Position numbers and translations under genes: made by a program. Positions 52,701 to 63,898 of a DNA stretch of 64,000 nt are shown one piece after another; the stretch's first letter is position 1, and every line of letters begins with the position of its first letter. The stretch is from the NCBI RefSeq assembly GCF_018139145.2, contig NC_059474.1, positions 39,884,344 to 39,948,343 of the forward strand, given 5' to 3'. The DNA is from Gymnogyps californianus (Eukaryota; Chordata; Aves; Accipitriformes; Cathartidae). The notes under the pieces were generated by a model, which was not told the origin of the DNA, did no database searches, and saw only the letters and a list, made by a program, of their open reading frames with translations.

Positions 52701-54543
52701 CTATATCCATCTCTTCTATCCAGCTCCTTAGGCATGCTGTACCATCACCATCAATGTACTATGACAGAATGTGAACCACTCGGTTTTCTCTTGAGATCTT
52801 GTCCACCCTTCTTCCTTCATTAGGAAAAATAACTCTTATACTCTCCTCTTCTGAAGCTGTCATCTCAGTGTTATGCTTGAATAGCTCCCCTTTTTTGCAT
52901 TCACATAGGAATGTTACTTCCTTTATAAAGTCATGTTACTTTCTTTATAAAACAAATTTGTTACTCTGGTTAGTCTATTCCTGCTGTCAAAAGTGTTGGT
53001 TAGTAATCAGTTGAATTCCCACTGCAGTGTATTCACTATTTCACCAATTGCCATGTTACTTGAGCTCCAAACTACACAAAATATTTGCAACCGTGCTTTT
53101 ATTTCTTGAAGCTTATTAATTTTTGGCAACCTCTTTATGACAGCTCTTATTGAATACACACAGCTTGCCGGCTGTTGAACAGAAATCTGTATTTCTCATC
53201 TTAATGTTAAAATATTATCATCTCCCTCATCATTTTTACGTAAGGCAAAAGAACAGTCCCTGTAATTTGATTCAACTTTGTGTCCAGCCTTTGACAATGG
53301 ATGCATTATCAAGCTTATGAAAATTCAGCCATTGTTGTTTTCAGCATTATTCAACTTGACCGTATAAAATTAACACTATACTTTGTAACTGCTGAGACCT
53401 TTCTGAGTGTGTGTTACTTACTGCAGTATCCGGGCAACTGATAATTTGAAGAAACTGAGCTGCAGAGTATTTCATTATGCTATTATAATTTGTTTTGGCA
53501 AAGATGATTGATTTTTATTTTTACAGTCAGTGTAGGGCAATATTAAAATGTCATTACTTTAAAAAAACCTGTTTAATTAACCTGAAGAACAAATAAAATA
53601 ACTCTTAACTCAACATCTCATCAAAATTGGCTTGTCCAGAAATTGCAGGAGTAGCTATTTGGTCTCCAGGACATAGGTTTGGCAGTCAAGGTCTAACTTC
53701 TCTTCTGGCTCTTGTTTAAACTGTGTTGTGATCCTGGGAAATCCTTTGTAATTTTTTTCTCCATCTATATAGTAAGGATAAACATAATCCTTTTTGTAAA
53801 ATGTCATATGGTCTACAGATGGAAAGCAGTGTGTAAAAGCTAGGTAACTATGATTGAGATTATATATAACATACCATTTGTTATTTTATACTCTACCTCA
53901 CACTTTTCTGCATTCAAGCTAACAGCAACATCTCCCCTGCCTATCAGTCACATTTGCAGGACAGGAGAAATCTCACAACCTTTCTGCTTGTTTTCGTCTA
54001 AGATGGGGGTAAAAGTTCACCGCTAAAGCAAGAGTACAGGCTGGAGGGCAGAGTGTGCTGGAAGCAAAGGAAATGTGTTCCATAATCAGCAGCCTCCCAG
54101 AGATCCCGGGAGACCCTGGCAGAGTATAGGTCATGGAGCCCCAGTAAGATTTCACAATACAGAGTGGAAGTTGCACAAATCCCTGCTGTCTGCTGACAGT
54201 AAATTACACTTTTCTTTGCTACAGGTTTGCCTGTGAGGGAAAGCTGGATGAAGAGGGACTAATTCCAACTCATTTTTTCACTAGTGTATTAGAGCTTCTG
54301 TAGGATGCAGTTGAGCTCCCTGCCTTTGTTTTTGGCCTCACAAGCAACTGTGGGTGCAGGCTCTCTTCTTCCTTATGATAGTTGGTAGGTAGAGCATAGG
54401 GACCTCAATAGCCATCATATTTTGGTGACTTACATGCTACAAATCATCTCACTTTTGATTTTTGGACCTTTCTGCATTTTTTCTAGAATGAAGTGATACA
54501 AGCATCACTAAGTTACCAAAACATAACCATTGAGCTGTGAAAG

Positions 54544-54566
54544 ATTTATTTATTTATTTATTTATT
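54544..54566 (+). repeat. (ATTT)n tetranucleotide microsatellite
   Basis: Nearly six uninterrupted ATTT units. Confidence 0.92.
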
Positions 54567-54638
54567 GACACTATTGCTTGATTGCTGAAAATCAGGCAAG
54601 TAGTTGAGCAGAATTTGTGTATTACGAATTCTAAGAGT

Positions 54639-54660
54639 ACATAGCTCAATAGAGCTATGT
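54639..54660. repeat. perfect inverted repeat, 9-bp arms, 4-nt loop
   Basis: ACATAGCTC (54639-54647) and GAGCTATGT (54652-54660) are exact reverse complements around AATA. Confidence 0.9.
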
Positions 54661-55667
54661 TTTCTTAAGTTACTTATGTAGAAATACCTTTGCATTCAAG
54701 AACTGTGAGTTTTCTGCTAGAATTCCTTAAAACATTTTCTTCAAGCAATCCCAGAAGCAGGATTAAAAACATTTATTTACTGTGTCTCAGGACACCACTG
54801 ATAGGAAGAGTCTGGAACTAGGGGACTGGGTTACAGCCACCTTCACCAACCCACCAGACATAATCCAAGAGCAAAAATGCAAGCCCCTGTTAATAAAAAG
54901 AAAAGAGTAAAACAGCTTCCAAGCCCCACTACTCATCTGAAAAATTATGGCTTGATTGCTCTTAAAGGTATGATTCAATTGCCCTCGCATAAGCATTTAG
55001 TGCGCCTAGATGTTCTAGGGTATCCTGCTTGGTCTTCAGCTGCCACTCCAGATGTCACTGGTATCCCATGAACCCATAAGCATAATGTAACAGTGCAGCA
55101 GTGATGTCTCAGATATCCTAGGACATTTCAGGTGGCACAAGATACATCTATGTGAGCAAGAGAATCAAGTCCCATCTATTTTTCTTTACCAAAAGCATTT
55201 GTCATTTTAAAAGGAGGAAGGACGTGCTGTATTAGTTTTCTAACACAGTGATATATTTAGCTTTGTCAGTCACATTCAGAAGATACAGCTGAAACCAAAG
55301 CCCAGAGAGACACCTTTTGACCTACAGTGTGGTTTACATCAGGTTTGCCCCACTGCATGCTAGTTTCTCCTAAGTAGTTTTATCTTTCAGTTTTTCTTAA
55401 AATGAAGCTGTAGTTTTCATTCAAAATTTTAATGAATAATAAAAGTCTATCAGCATGAATTTAATCATTTAAACAGAAAGGCAATGATATATTCATGCTA
55501 ATAGAGTATCACACAATATTTAATATAGAGAGGTGTACACTGAATCAGCAGTAAGTTCTCACATATTTCATAGAGGTATTCAACTGAATGTCAGCAAGTT
55601 GCTGTCATGTCTAGAAACTGCAGAATAGTTTCATCCCTGTTGTGTCTTTGTCCTGTGCTAGAGGAAT

Positions 55668-55682
55668 ATGCATGCATGCATG
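55668..55682 (+). repeat. (ATGC)n microsatellite
   Basis: ATGCATGCATGCATG followed by TGTACACA. The repeat is self-complementary. Confidence 0.85.
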
Positions 55683-57905
55683 TGTACACATTATGTTTGG
55701 GAGCGATGAGTATGTGTGTGCTTTAAAAAAGAACCAGATACAACTAAATATTTTGCATGTTAACTGAATAGGTTTTTTTCCAGTCACTAAGTGTGCCGGT
55801 CTGATTTAAAGTGGTTTAGCATTTCAGATGCTGATTAGACCTTTGAAGTCAGAAGAGCTAATGCTTAAAAGTTAGCATACTTTTAAATGCTTTGGTGAGT
55901 TCAGTCCCAACTTCCGTCATTCATGTGCAGAATTCATATCCACTGAAACAAATAAAATGATATTAAAATATTAAGGCATAATTTGACACTGAAGGAGTGG
56001 TGTGCTTAACTTTGGGATTTGGAGCTTTAAAAATATTTGCAGCTTTAAAAACCTTTGAAAAACCATGAAGTAAGTTTTGAAATAAACTTCCTATTAGTAA
56101 ATACCAAAACAGGAAAGAAAAGTCCATTTCTTCTAGCATTACACATATCTTGGACTCTTCCGCTTGTAACCAACATATTCTTAATGGAAGCATAAGATTC
56201 TATGAAGGCAAAAAAGGTTAATGTTAATTTATATTGCAAATTGTCTAATTTCTAGATCTGAAGAGGTAGATATATGGCTCTTCTTTTTTCTTAATCATAC
56301 CTTAAGCTAGATCCCCAATACTGGTTTTGTTCCTAATTGGGATTTCTTGAGGAACGTAGGAATTGAGTTGACTGCCGATATTGCTACAGCATTTAGGAAT
56401 GTCTTGTCATTACAGCAGATCTGAGTTGACTTACAGAAATTCTTTTGGTCTGTTTAAGAAAATCAGAGCTCTAGAACTAAAGCTCAGCTGAATGCCCCAG
56501 ATAGTGTTTATAAAATGGTATAAAATAATGTTTCTTATTCAGAACTTACTTTTCTTGTGCTTACTGAGGTATTGAAGGCTCGCTTTGACCAAAATGCCAG
56601 CTTCTGCTCATGATGACACTGCTGCGTTTGTGTCCTCCTGTTGTGCTTCATCAGTAGAATATTTCAGGAGGATGTCTAAGTAAAAAGGGAAAGGTTGACA
56701 GTGCTTTTCCCATTTTATGATAATCCAAGATTTATTTCCAGTCAAGCTTTATATATAATGTATATAATGGCTGTTACTTATATAAAAAAATAGATCTTTC
56801 TTTGTGATTTAATTAGAACTTTGCTCTCCAGAACGTAATGTTGTATCCATTCAGGATGAACCACCAGATGAGTTTCAGTATTAGCATTTAAAACATCCAC
56901 AATGTGCAAGCCAGAGCATATGGTTCGTAGGAATTAGTGATGATATGGTATTAAGGTAGGTATAGAAGTCTAGAAACCTGCTTCTCTCCAAAAAGGGTAA
57001 GATTCATGTGAAAAGTGAGCTTATCTATTCAGGAAAATGTGAATAAAGTAGAAAATATTTTTAAATTAGAACTAGATCCATACTTCAGATTCAGATTTGA
57101 ATATGGATGTCCTTAAAAATCAGGAGAGTTTGTGTCTAGATGTATGGGCATGATTTTTCTGAGAATCTTAGATTGCCAATACTGAATACCAAATATCTTT
57201 ATTTGGAGATTAGAAATATCCACAGACAAGTCATTCAGTGCAATGTATGATAATACCCTAAATTCGCCCATCAAATTTCTCTCAATGAAACTTTTAGTGT
57301 TGCTTCCGGATACAAAGAAAAACTGTAGTTAGTGAGGGTTCCGTTCTCAGTAATTCTCAGTAGTTTAGTAAGGATGAAACACTAAGAAAGGTTGCAAAAA
57401 TGTCAGCTGTCTGGCAGAATGTGGAATTAACCTTGTTCACACCTTAAAATGACATGTTAAAGAAAATGTCATTGATGGCTTACTGGATAGGGAAGTTTTT
57501 CCATTCTCTTGCTGAAGAACATTCTTTCACGTGTATGACAGTCATTTGGCAGAACATAAAACACGTGATGATCAGAAGTAGCTTTGTAAAATCTACTTGT
57601 CCCCTTTTAAAACCGATGTTTTAATCTGTTTAGAAACAGACAGAGGTATAGTTTAAAAAATTCCCTGTAGCATATCTTGAACAAACTTTACATGTTTGTT
57701 ATTCCAGTCTAAGCCATGAAATACTGGACTTCCACAAAGTTTTTCAAAGCAGATGGAAATACAAAACTTTGTGTTAGAGGATTGTCGTGGTTTAACCCCA
57801 GCAGGCAACTAAGCACCATGCAGCTGCTTGCTCACTCCCCCCACTCAGTGGGATGGGGGAGAGAATCGAAAAAAAAGTAAGACTCCTGGGTTGAGATAAA
57901 GACAG

Positions 57906-57911
57906 TTTAAT
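57906..57911 (-). promoter_or_regulatory. LTR polyadenylation signal ATTAAA
   Basis: TTTAAT on the + strand. The same signal is at the equivalent place in the LTR at 8444 (8571-8576). Confidence 0.55.
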
Positions 57912-58068
57912 AGGACAGAAAGGAAGAAAATAATAATAATGATAATGATAATAAAAGAATTAGAATATACAAAATAAGTGATGCACAATGCAATTGCTCA
58001 CGACTTGCTGACTGATGCCCACTTAGTTCCCGAGCAGCGATCCGCCCCTCCTGGCCAACTCCCCCCAG

Positions 58069-58076
58069 TTTATATA
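58069..58076 (-). promoter_or_regulatory. LTR TATA box
   Basis: The element strand reads CAGTATATAAACTGG. The same box is present in the sister LTR at 61401. Confidence 0.6.
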
Positions 58077-59660
58077 CTGGGCATGATGTCATATGGTATG
58101 GAATATCCCTTTGGCCAGTTTGGGTCAGCTGTCCTGGCTGTGTCCCCTCCCAACTTCTTGTGCCCCTCCAGCCTTCGTGCTGGCTGGGCATAAGAAGCTG
58201 AAAAATCCTTGACTCAGTATAAACACTACTTAGCAAGAACTAAAAACATCAGTGTGTTATCAACATTATTCTCATACTAAATCCAAAACATAATGCTATA
58301 GCAGCTACTAGGAAGAAAATTAACTCTATCCCAGCTGAAACCAGGACAAAATTTTTATTTATTTTTAATAATCAGTTATTTGATTCTGAGTCATGGTGGT
58401 GATGGTATGAGGATTGCTTCTTGAGCACAGTCCTCATGTATATCGACTTTCATTAAAGATCAGTTAACATAGGGATGTGACGACTGGCAATATCATCACT
58501 GCAGGGTATGGCAGTGGGCAGACAAGAGTAGTGAGTGTTGCAGAATAGCAAGTGTTCCACTGTACAGAAAAGATAAGCAGATCTCTTCTGTTACATGAAC
58601 ACTGTACCTTAATACTTTGATTTTTTTGTGACATATGCCATAAGTTTCAATTTTTGCAAACACTCTCCAGGTATTTGTATTTATTGAGTAAAAATATTCC
58701 AACATTTTGATTACAATTTTCTTTGTAGAAAAATAGCCTTATTAAATCTGTCATTTCTTTCAGAGTTAGAGCAAGTGTGGGTGATAGATTTGGCTGCCCA
58801 CTTTCATTTGTTTTGAAATGACAGCAAGTTGGGTTGGCTGGCTGATGTATCAAAACCAAATGGCAAAAAAAAATGCACTTATCCTATTCACTGCAAGATT
58901 GCTGGCATTTTATTTCAAGCAGCTTAATTCAGTCAGGAAAATCCCTATGAATTGGCTCTCCCTAAACTGTTTTTTTTTTTGTTCACATTTATTATTATTT
59001 GTATCTATTCCTTTATTTTGGGCAGTTCTGTTTCTTGGCTGTATTGGTAATGCAACATATGATTATTTAATTCCTTGCAAAGGCACTCCAGTAACATTTT
59101 TCTGTCTCTTTCTTTTACAGTTTGTCATGCATCAGGCACAACAATATCTAGTTGCTCTTCAGAATACCAACCATTGTGCTCTGTGTGGGTCAATAGACCA
59201 GATTTTTTTTGCAGGTTGGAGCAGTGTGAGAAGTTAGCCAGGATCTAGTTCAGGCTCTGATTTCTTGTTCCAGGTTAGAACAGCTTAGGGTTTGCTCTAA
59301 CAAGCATCCCCTGAAGGTTGCTCTCAGAGCTATCTTTTGCCATGAGTCCTGACACAGCTTTTCTATGTTCATCTGTCCAAAATCTGCAAAAGTGGAAGTG
59401 TAAGCAGGCAAAACCAGACAAGTCAAATATTTCCAGAATGTTATTAAAGAAATCTAACATGCTAAAAACCCCTTTACAGTGTGACAGCTGGTATTTTGTA
59501 CTGAGGTGGTGAGTCTGAATGACTAAAATATATCAGATATGCAAAAGTGCCTGAATATTAGCACAGGATTGTTTATGCAGTATTAACTATTTTGTTATCT
59601 ATTCATGCTTTCCAACAGTTAATCACATCTTTGTGCTTTTTCACATTTTTAGAAGCTGTG

Positions 59661-59694
59661 TTGTGCAACAAAATATGGTATTGTGCAACAAAAT
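59661..59694 (+). repeat. 20-bp-period tandem duplication
   Basis: TTGTGCAACAAAAT occurs at 59661-59674 and again at 59681-59694, separated by ATGGTA. Confidence 0.88.
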
Positions 59695-60828
59695 TAATAC
59701 TGAATAAACAAGTAAAGAGTTTAATGCAGTGTCTTAGAAATGATGGCGCAAGTTAATGTGTGCATTTCTGAGCTTAGTTTGCTTTTGAGCATACCATATT
59801 TTCTGTAGGATGAACATACATATATGATTTTATGTGATGACAGATTATCAAAACAACCTCTCTTCTCTTGCCCTTATATTTCTCAGCATTTTTAGTAACT
59901 GCCAAGTTTTGGGATGTATTATTGCAGCAGACTTTTAAAAAATCACTAATAAAATAGCTATTTGTTGAGAGGAAGAAAAAGTGATTTATAATCAACAAAA
60001 GAAGTCAGGAATCTGAATATTCAAAGGCAGATAGAGCCCAATAGAAGTGGCTGAAGTAGAATATTATTAATGGAAAAAATTAATTGATAACAAAAAATAT
60101 GTTTTCAAAGTATTATTTTCTTCTAATGTTATGTAAATATTCCAAATCCAAAACAGATGTAACTGATGCCCAATCAATTTCTGTACATCCTTTCCTTTCA
60201 GCAACTTGGAAAGCGATGTGATTTCTGCTTAATGAAAATGAAAATTGGTCCAGAAAGCCTATTTCATATGGCTTTAACTCCTGTAGCATTTCTGAGCCGT
60301 TTACTGTCTCTGACCGATGATACAAGCATTATCTGAAAGAACATTAACATGAAATGGTGTTAGTGCAAAAAATCTGTTAGAAATTGTAGATTAATGATAA
60401 AAAGAACAAAGAGGAAGCTCAAGTGGACTGGCTATAGAACACAAGCAGAATCTAGTCTTAATACATTTTTTAGTAAATAAATTGGGATGCTTTCAAAGTT
60501 GTAAAATCTTGACAAATTGACATATCCATGCTGATCTACTATGGGCTTTATTCTTTTGATTTTTTATTTAATTCAGTGTGGGGTTTTTCACTGTTGAATT
60601 CTCAACAGAGTAATGTAGGGGAAGTGCAGAGTTTAATACTAGAAATATTTATTAAAATCTATCCTGGATAATCAAACCAACAATGGAGACTGATTAAGAA
60701 AAAAATGAACTTCTTATACATATCTCACAAGCTCCACTTCTGTAACCCGTCAACATTTTTCTGTTAAACTCTTCTTATAGACAAAAACTGCATATTTAAA
60801 GCTTTTGTGTGTGAAACTATGTGATTTC

Positions 60829-60856
60829 ATATATATAAATAAATATATATATAAAA
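60829..60856. repeat. (TA)n-rich microsatellite
   Basis: ATATATATAAATAAATATAT and onward, an interrupted AT dinucleotide run. Confidence 0.8.
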
Positions 60857-61173
60857 TAACCTGATAATTACAAATATTCAATTGCAAAAATTATCAGTTC
60901 AAGCAAGCACAATGAAAGGAGATAATTAATTAGCATTCCAGAGAAACTTCTAAATCACTGTAACTTTGCTCAGGTTTACATTTCTTTTTTTTTATTTATT
61001 TTGATAAATTTGGTTGATATACTCGGATTAAAAATGCTGCTTTTTGAGTTGTAAAAACCTTATTTGTATACAGAAGAAATAGGTAAGTCTAAAAAATATA
61101 GAATTAACTAAACAGAATACCTACATGCATGTAGATCATATGTGAATTCTGAGTGTAGTTTCCCACAAAGAAA

Positions 61174-61177
61174 CCAT
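61174..61177. repeat. target-site duplication (left) of LTR
   Basis: CCAT, matching 61719-61722 on the other side of the LTR. It can be read as 5 bp (ACCAT) if the last A of the LTR is counted. Confidence 0.55.
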
Positions 61178-61718
61178 TGTCCTGGTTTCAGCTGGGATAG
61201 AGTTAATTTTATTAGAATACTGTTGATAACATGCTGATGTTTTAGCTGTTGCTAAGTAGCACTTATCCTAAGTTAAGGATTTTCAGTATCCCATGCTCTG
61301 CCAGCAAGCAGGTGGACAAGAAGCTGGGAGGGGGCATAGCCAGGACAGCTGACCTGAACTAGCCAAAGGGGTATTCCATACCATAGAACGTCATGCTTAG
61401 TATATAAATGGGGGGGAGTTGGCTGGGAGGGGTGGATCACTGCTGAGGCATCGGTCAGTGGATGGTGAGCAATTGCATCATGCATCACTTGGCTTTTCTT
61501 GTTGTGATTTTTTTTATATTAATTTTCATTATTATTATTATATTTCATTATTATTATTATTATTATATTTGATTTTACTTTAGTTCTTAAAACGTTCTTA
61601 TCTCAACCCACGAGTTTTACTTTTTTTTCTGATCCTCCTCCCCATCCCACTAGGAGGGGGGAGGAGTGAGTGAGCAGCTGCATGGTGCTTAGTTGCTGGC
61701 TGGGGTTAAATCACAACA
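61178..61718 (+). mobile_element. solo LTR of avian endogenous retrovirus, subfamily B, internally deleted
   Basis: It begins TGTCCTGGTTTCAGCTGGG and ends GGGGTTAAATCACAACA. The TATA box (TATATAAAT) is at 61401-61409, followed by 'gcatcatgcatcac' and a long (ATT)n stretch (about 61515-61570) matching the copy at 57783-58348 in reverse. Compared with that sister copy it lacks about 44 bases directly after the 'gagttaatttt' segment near its 5' end. CCAT occurs immediately before (61174-61177) and immediately after (61719-61722). If the terminal A is shared the duplication is ACCAT. This supports a simple insertion followed by LTR-LTR recombination. No internal retroviral sequence is attached. 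Confidence 0.9.
61401..61409 (+). promoter_or_regulatory. LTR TATA box
   Basis: TATATAAAT, followed by a G7 run, at the position equivalent to 58069-58076 in the inverted sister LTR. Confidence 0.6.
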
Positions 61719-61722
61719 CCAT
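61719..61722. repeat. target-site duplication (right) of LTR
   Basis: CCAT directly after the terminal ACA of the LTR, matching 61174-61177. Confidence 0.55.
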
Positions 61723-63807
61723 TTAGAGTGCTTTCGGAGTAAAAATATCAGAACCGAGTGTAGATGTGGAGATTGAACTGGAAAAAGCTGCCTGTAGAAA
61801 GGAGTATTTATAGTGCATGGAATCTTAGAAGTAGAGCATGTGAATGTTTTTCATCACATGAAATGAGGTAAATGAGCTACATTATGTGAAATAGGATGCA
61901 ATTATCTCTAGATACATAAGTATAAATTATCAAAGACTGATAATTCCAAAATTATTCTGGATTTCCAGTTTACTTAATCTTGGCAAAACAAACACCTGTA
62001 TACTTCACATTTGCAACATATATGTTATATACTAAACATCAGATAAATCTAATTTGCAAGTTTTACTTAACTGTATTATCTTTTTTGCATTAGACCATGT
62101 TCTGTGTCACACAAATAAAGAAGATGAAGTTAATCTCCCCTAACATTTATATGTCCACTACTTAGCCTGTCATGTGAAGCTCTTTTCATAGTCAATGATT
62201 GTTAGTCAACATAGTCAACAGAATCTGGAGTCCACTTCATTTCACATTAAGTTAGCAACTATATTTGGTTAGGTGAATGACACCCCAAAAGTACCTGTTT
62301 CTCTCCATGGGACACAGACCAAGTTGTGATTGACTAGTACAGATGTTGTCTGTGCTGTACATGCCTACACTTCAGGGAGACAAACCCTGTGCAGTGAATC
62401 TGAGTTATGTGAGTGAATCAGAAGTTATGTGCAAACCGTTGAGCCAGCAGAGATTCTGCAAAAGGTTTATGGTTTGGATGTCCGGTACATGTCCTGTCCA
62501 AGCGATCTGGGCATTTTCAGTATCTCATACCAAGCCCACAGGACTTACTGCATGTACACAGGCTACTGCCACTGCATATGTCAGGTTGAAGAAATCCAAG
62601 ATGCAAAAGGCCCATGATGTGGGCCAGTCGGCTTGTCTGCAGATGCATAGAAAACTTCTCTGGCATTTCTTGATATGGTGCAAATGCTATACCAACTGAA
62701 CTGTTGGACATTCTGGGTAAATGCCCATGCTGCCATGTTTTTCTCAGGCAAGATTACCAAAAAGAGAATTATTCCAGGGAAGTACAGAATTATGTTAGCT
62801 CTCATACCTTTCCTGAAAAGCATACCAAATGTATAGATTTCAATTGCCCTCCAATTTCTAGCAGTGATTTCTCATAATGCAATATAAATATAATCACATG
62901 CATATAACAAGAAATAGAAGGGAAGGATTGATCTTATGGGAAGGTAGTCATAAGTCCTCAAAACTAATTTTTCACATTGGTTTTATGAACCACTGGAGCT
63001 GAAAAGCCTTGGAGACCTTTTTGGAATTTCTTGGCAGAAATAATACAGTTGGCTGGGCCTAATAAAAAACACAAGGCATCTCAACTAGGTATGAAATTGT
63101 TGTTATCATTAGAAAATCACTGGCCATCTGGTTGGGCATAATGTGCAACAAGCTATAGACTATGGATGTAAAATTTAGCATTAGAAATATTTTCTTGAAA
63201 ATAGAAGAGACAAATATATGCTACATCATCAGTATTCACAGCCAGAAGAGAGAGATGGAAACTTTTAAGGTCTGAACTCTACAGTGTGAAAATTAATTGA
63301 GAACAAACAAAATAATCTCTTCAGCTGAAGAGTAAATGAGCATGCAAGCAGGGTGAAACCCTCATTTAAACTCAGATACTAAGGGATAGTACAGTAGTGC
63401 TTTAGATATAATTTACAGCCCTTATTAGAAATGATTGTGTGCATCATCTTAGAAGCTATGCCAAGATTATGTGAGACAGAAAGACCCTCCTTTTCTGAAA
63501 AAGAAGAAAGGGTACAAGAAAGAAATTTCCTGTTTTCTTTTTTGTAAACTTTTCTTTTACAACTTTAAGTGCTTTTTGCGGTAAGGCAAATCCATGGAGC
63601 CAAATAAAGCACCCAGGCAGTGCAGACAAAGCAGTTTTGATTAAAATTCAGATTATCCAAATACTCTATCCATATCTTTGCAGTGATCACTTACAAATAA
63701 TGTTTGCTAAATAAATGCTTGCAATTAATCCTTTGAGTTAAAAATGTAAAGTATTTGTATCATAATCTAAATGACTCTAAAACTACACATATTTCCTTTT
63801 CTTCTAG
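61723..63807. other. AT-rich DNA with a mixed-composition block
   Basis: It is mostly unique AT-rich sequence. Between about 62340 and 62830 the composition is less AT-biased and several frames on both strands are open at once. I could not assign it to a gene or repeat family. It may be an old, heavily decayed retroposed sequence. Confidence 0.45.
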
Positions 63808-63898
63808 CTGCCTTCAGTGGATTTACGTGGCTATGTAATGGAAATTAACAAGAAATTGCAGTTTATTTTCAGAGACACTATGGACCTCAGCAGAAAAG
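63808..63898 (+). CDS. candidate internal coding exon, gene not identified
   Basis: A pyrimidine-rich tract 'ttcctttt cttctag' ends in AG at 63806-63807, a good splice acceptor. The following 91 bases are open in one frame only (phase 0 at the acceptor); the other two frames hit stops within 10-13 codons. The reading begins LPSVDLRGYVMEINKKLQ and continues FIFRDTMDLSRK. It ends AAAAG|GTATTG, an acceptable though not ideal donor, which would leave the exon in phase 1. If translation continued past the donor it would stop after GIGNG. The composition looks coding: balanced hydrophobic and charged residues, few repeats. I do not recognise the protein. Because the window ends 100 bases later, neighbouring exons cannot be seen. 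If real, the rest of the window is likely the preceding intron or upstream region of this + strand gene. Confidence 0.45.

Larger units (their letters stand above)
46510..57782. other. AT-rich unique DNA
   Basis: About 11 kb with no gene or transposable element I can recognise. It contains a compound trinucleotide repeat at 47908-47955, an A-rich run at 49690-49718, an (ATTT)n repeat at 54544-54566, a hairpin at 54639-54660 and an (ATGC)n repeat at 55668-55682. The open frames are all short and lack motifs. Confidence 0.55.
57783..58348 (-). mobile_element. solo LTR of avian endogenous retrovirus, subfamily B
   Basis: On the + strand it runs from TGTCGTGGTTTAACCCCAGC to CCAGCTGAAACCAGGACA, so on the minus strand it starts TGTCCTGGTTTCAGCTGG and ends ...CACGACA, obeying the TG...CA rule. 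A TATA-like box (TATATAAA on the element strand) lies at 58069-58076 and a polyadenylation signal ATTAAA at 57906-57911. Between them is an ATT/ATC-rich stretch (57930-57965). It carries no internal retroviral genes. I found no matching 4-6 bp target-site duplication (left flank ...AGAGGAT, right flank AAATTTT), which may reflect decay or a recombined origin. Open frames inside it are LTR read-through, not genes. Confidence 0.9.
58349..61177. other. AT-rich DNA between two inverted LTRs
   Basis: The sequence contains no retroviral genes, so the two LTRs are independent insertions, not ends of one provirus. A 140-codon open stretch at 58818-59237 (+) covers a segment with weak exon-like edges (59121-59214). 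A 20-bp tandem repeat lies at 59661-59694. A TA-rich run lies at 60829-60856. Confidence 0.6.

Noticed and set aside
57783..61718. The two LTRs as ends of one provirus
   Set aside because: They are in opposite orientations and the interior shows no primer-binding site, gag, pol or env; independent insertions explain them better.
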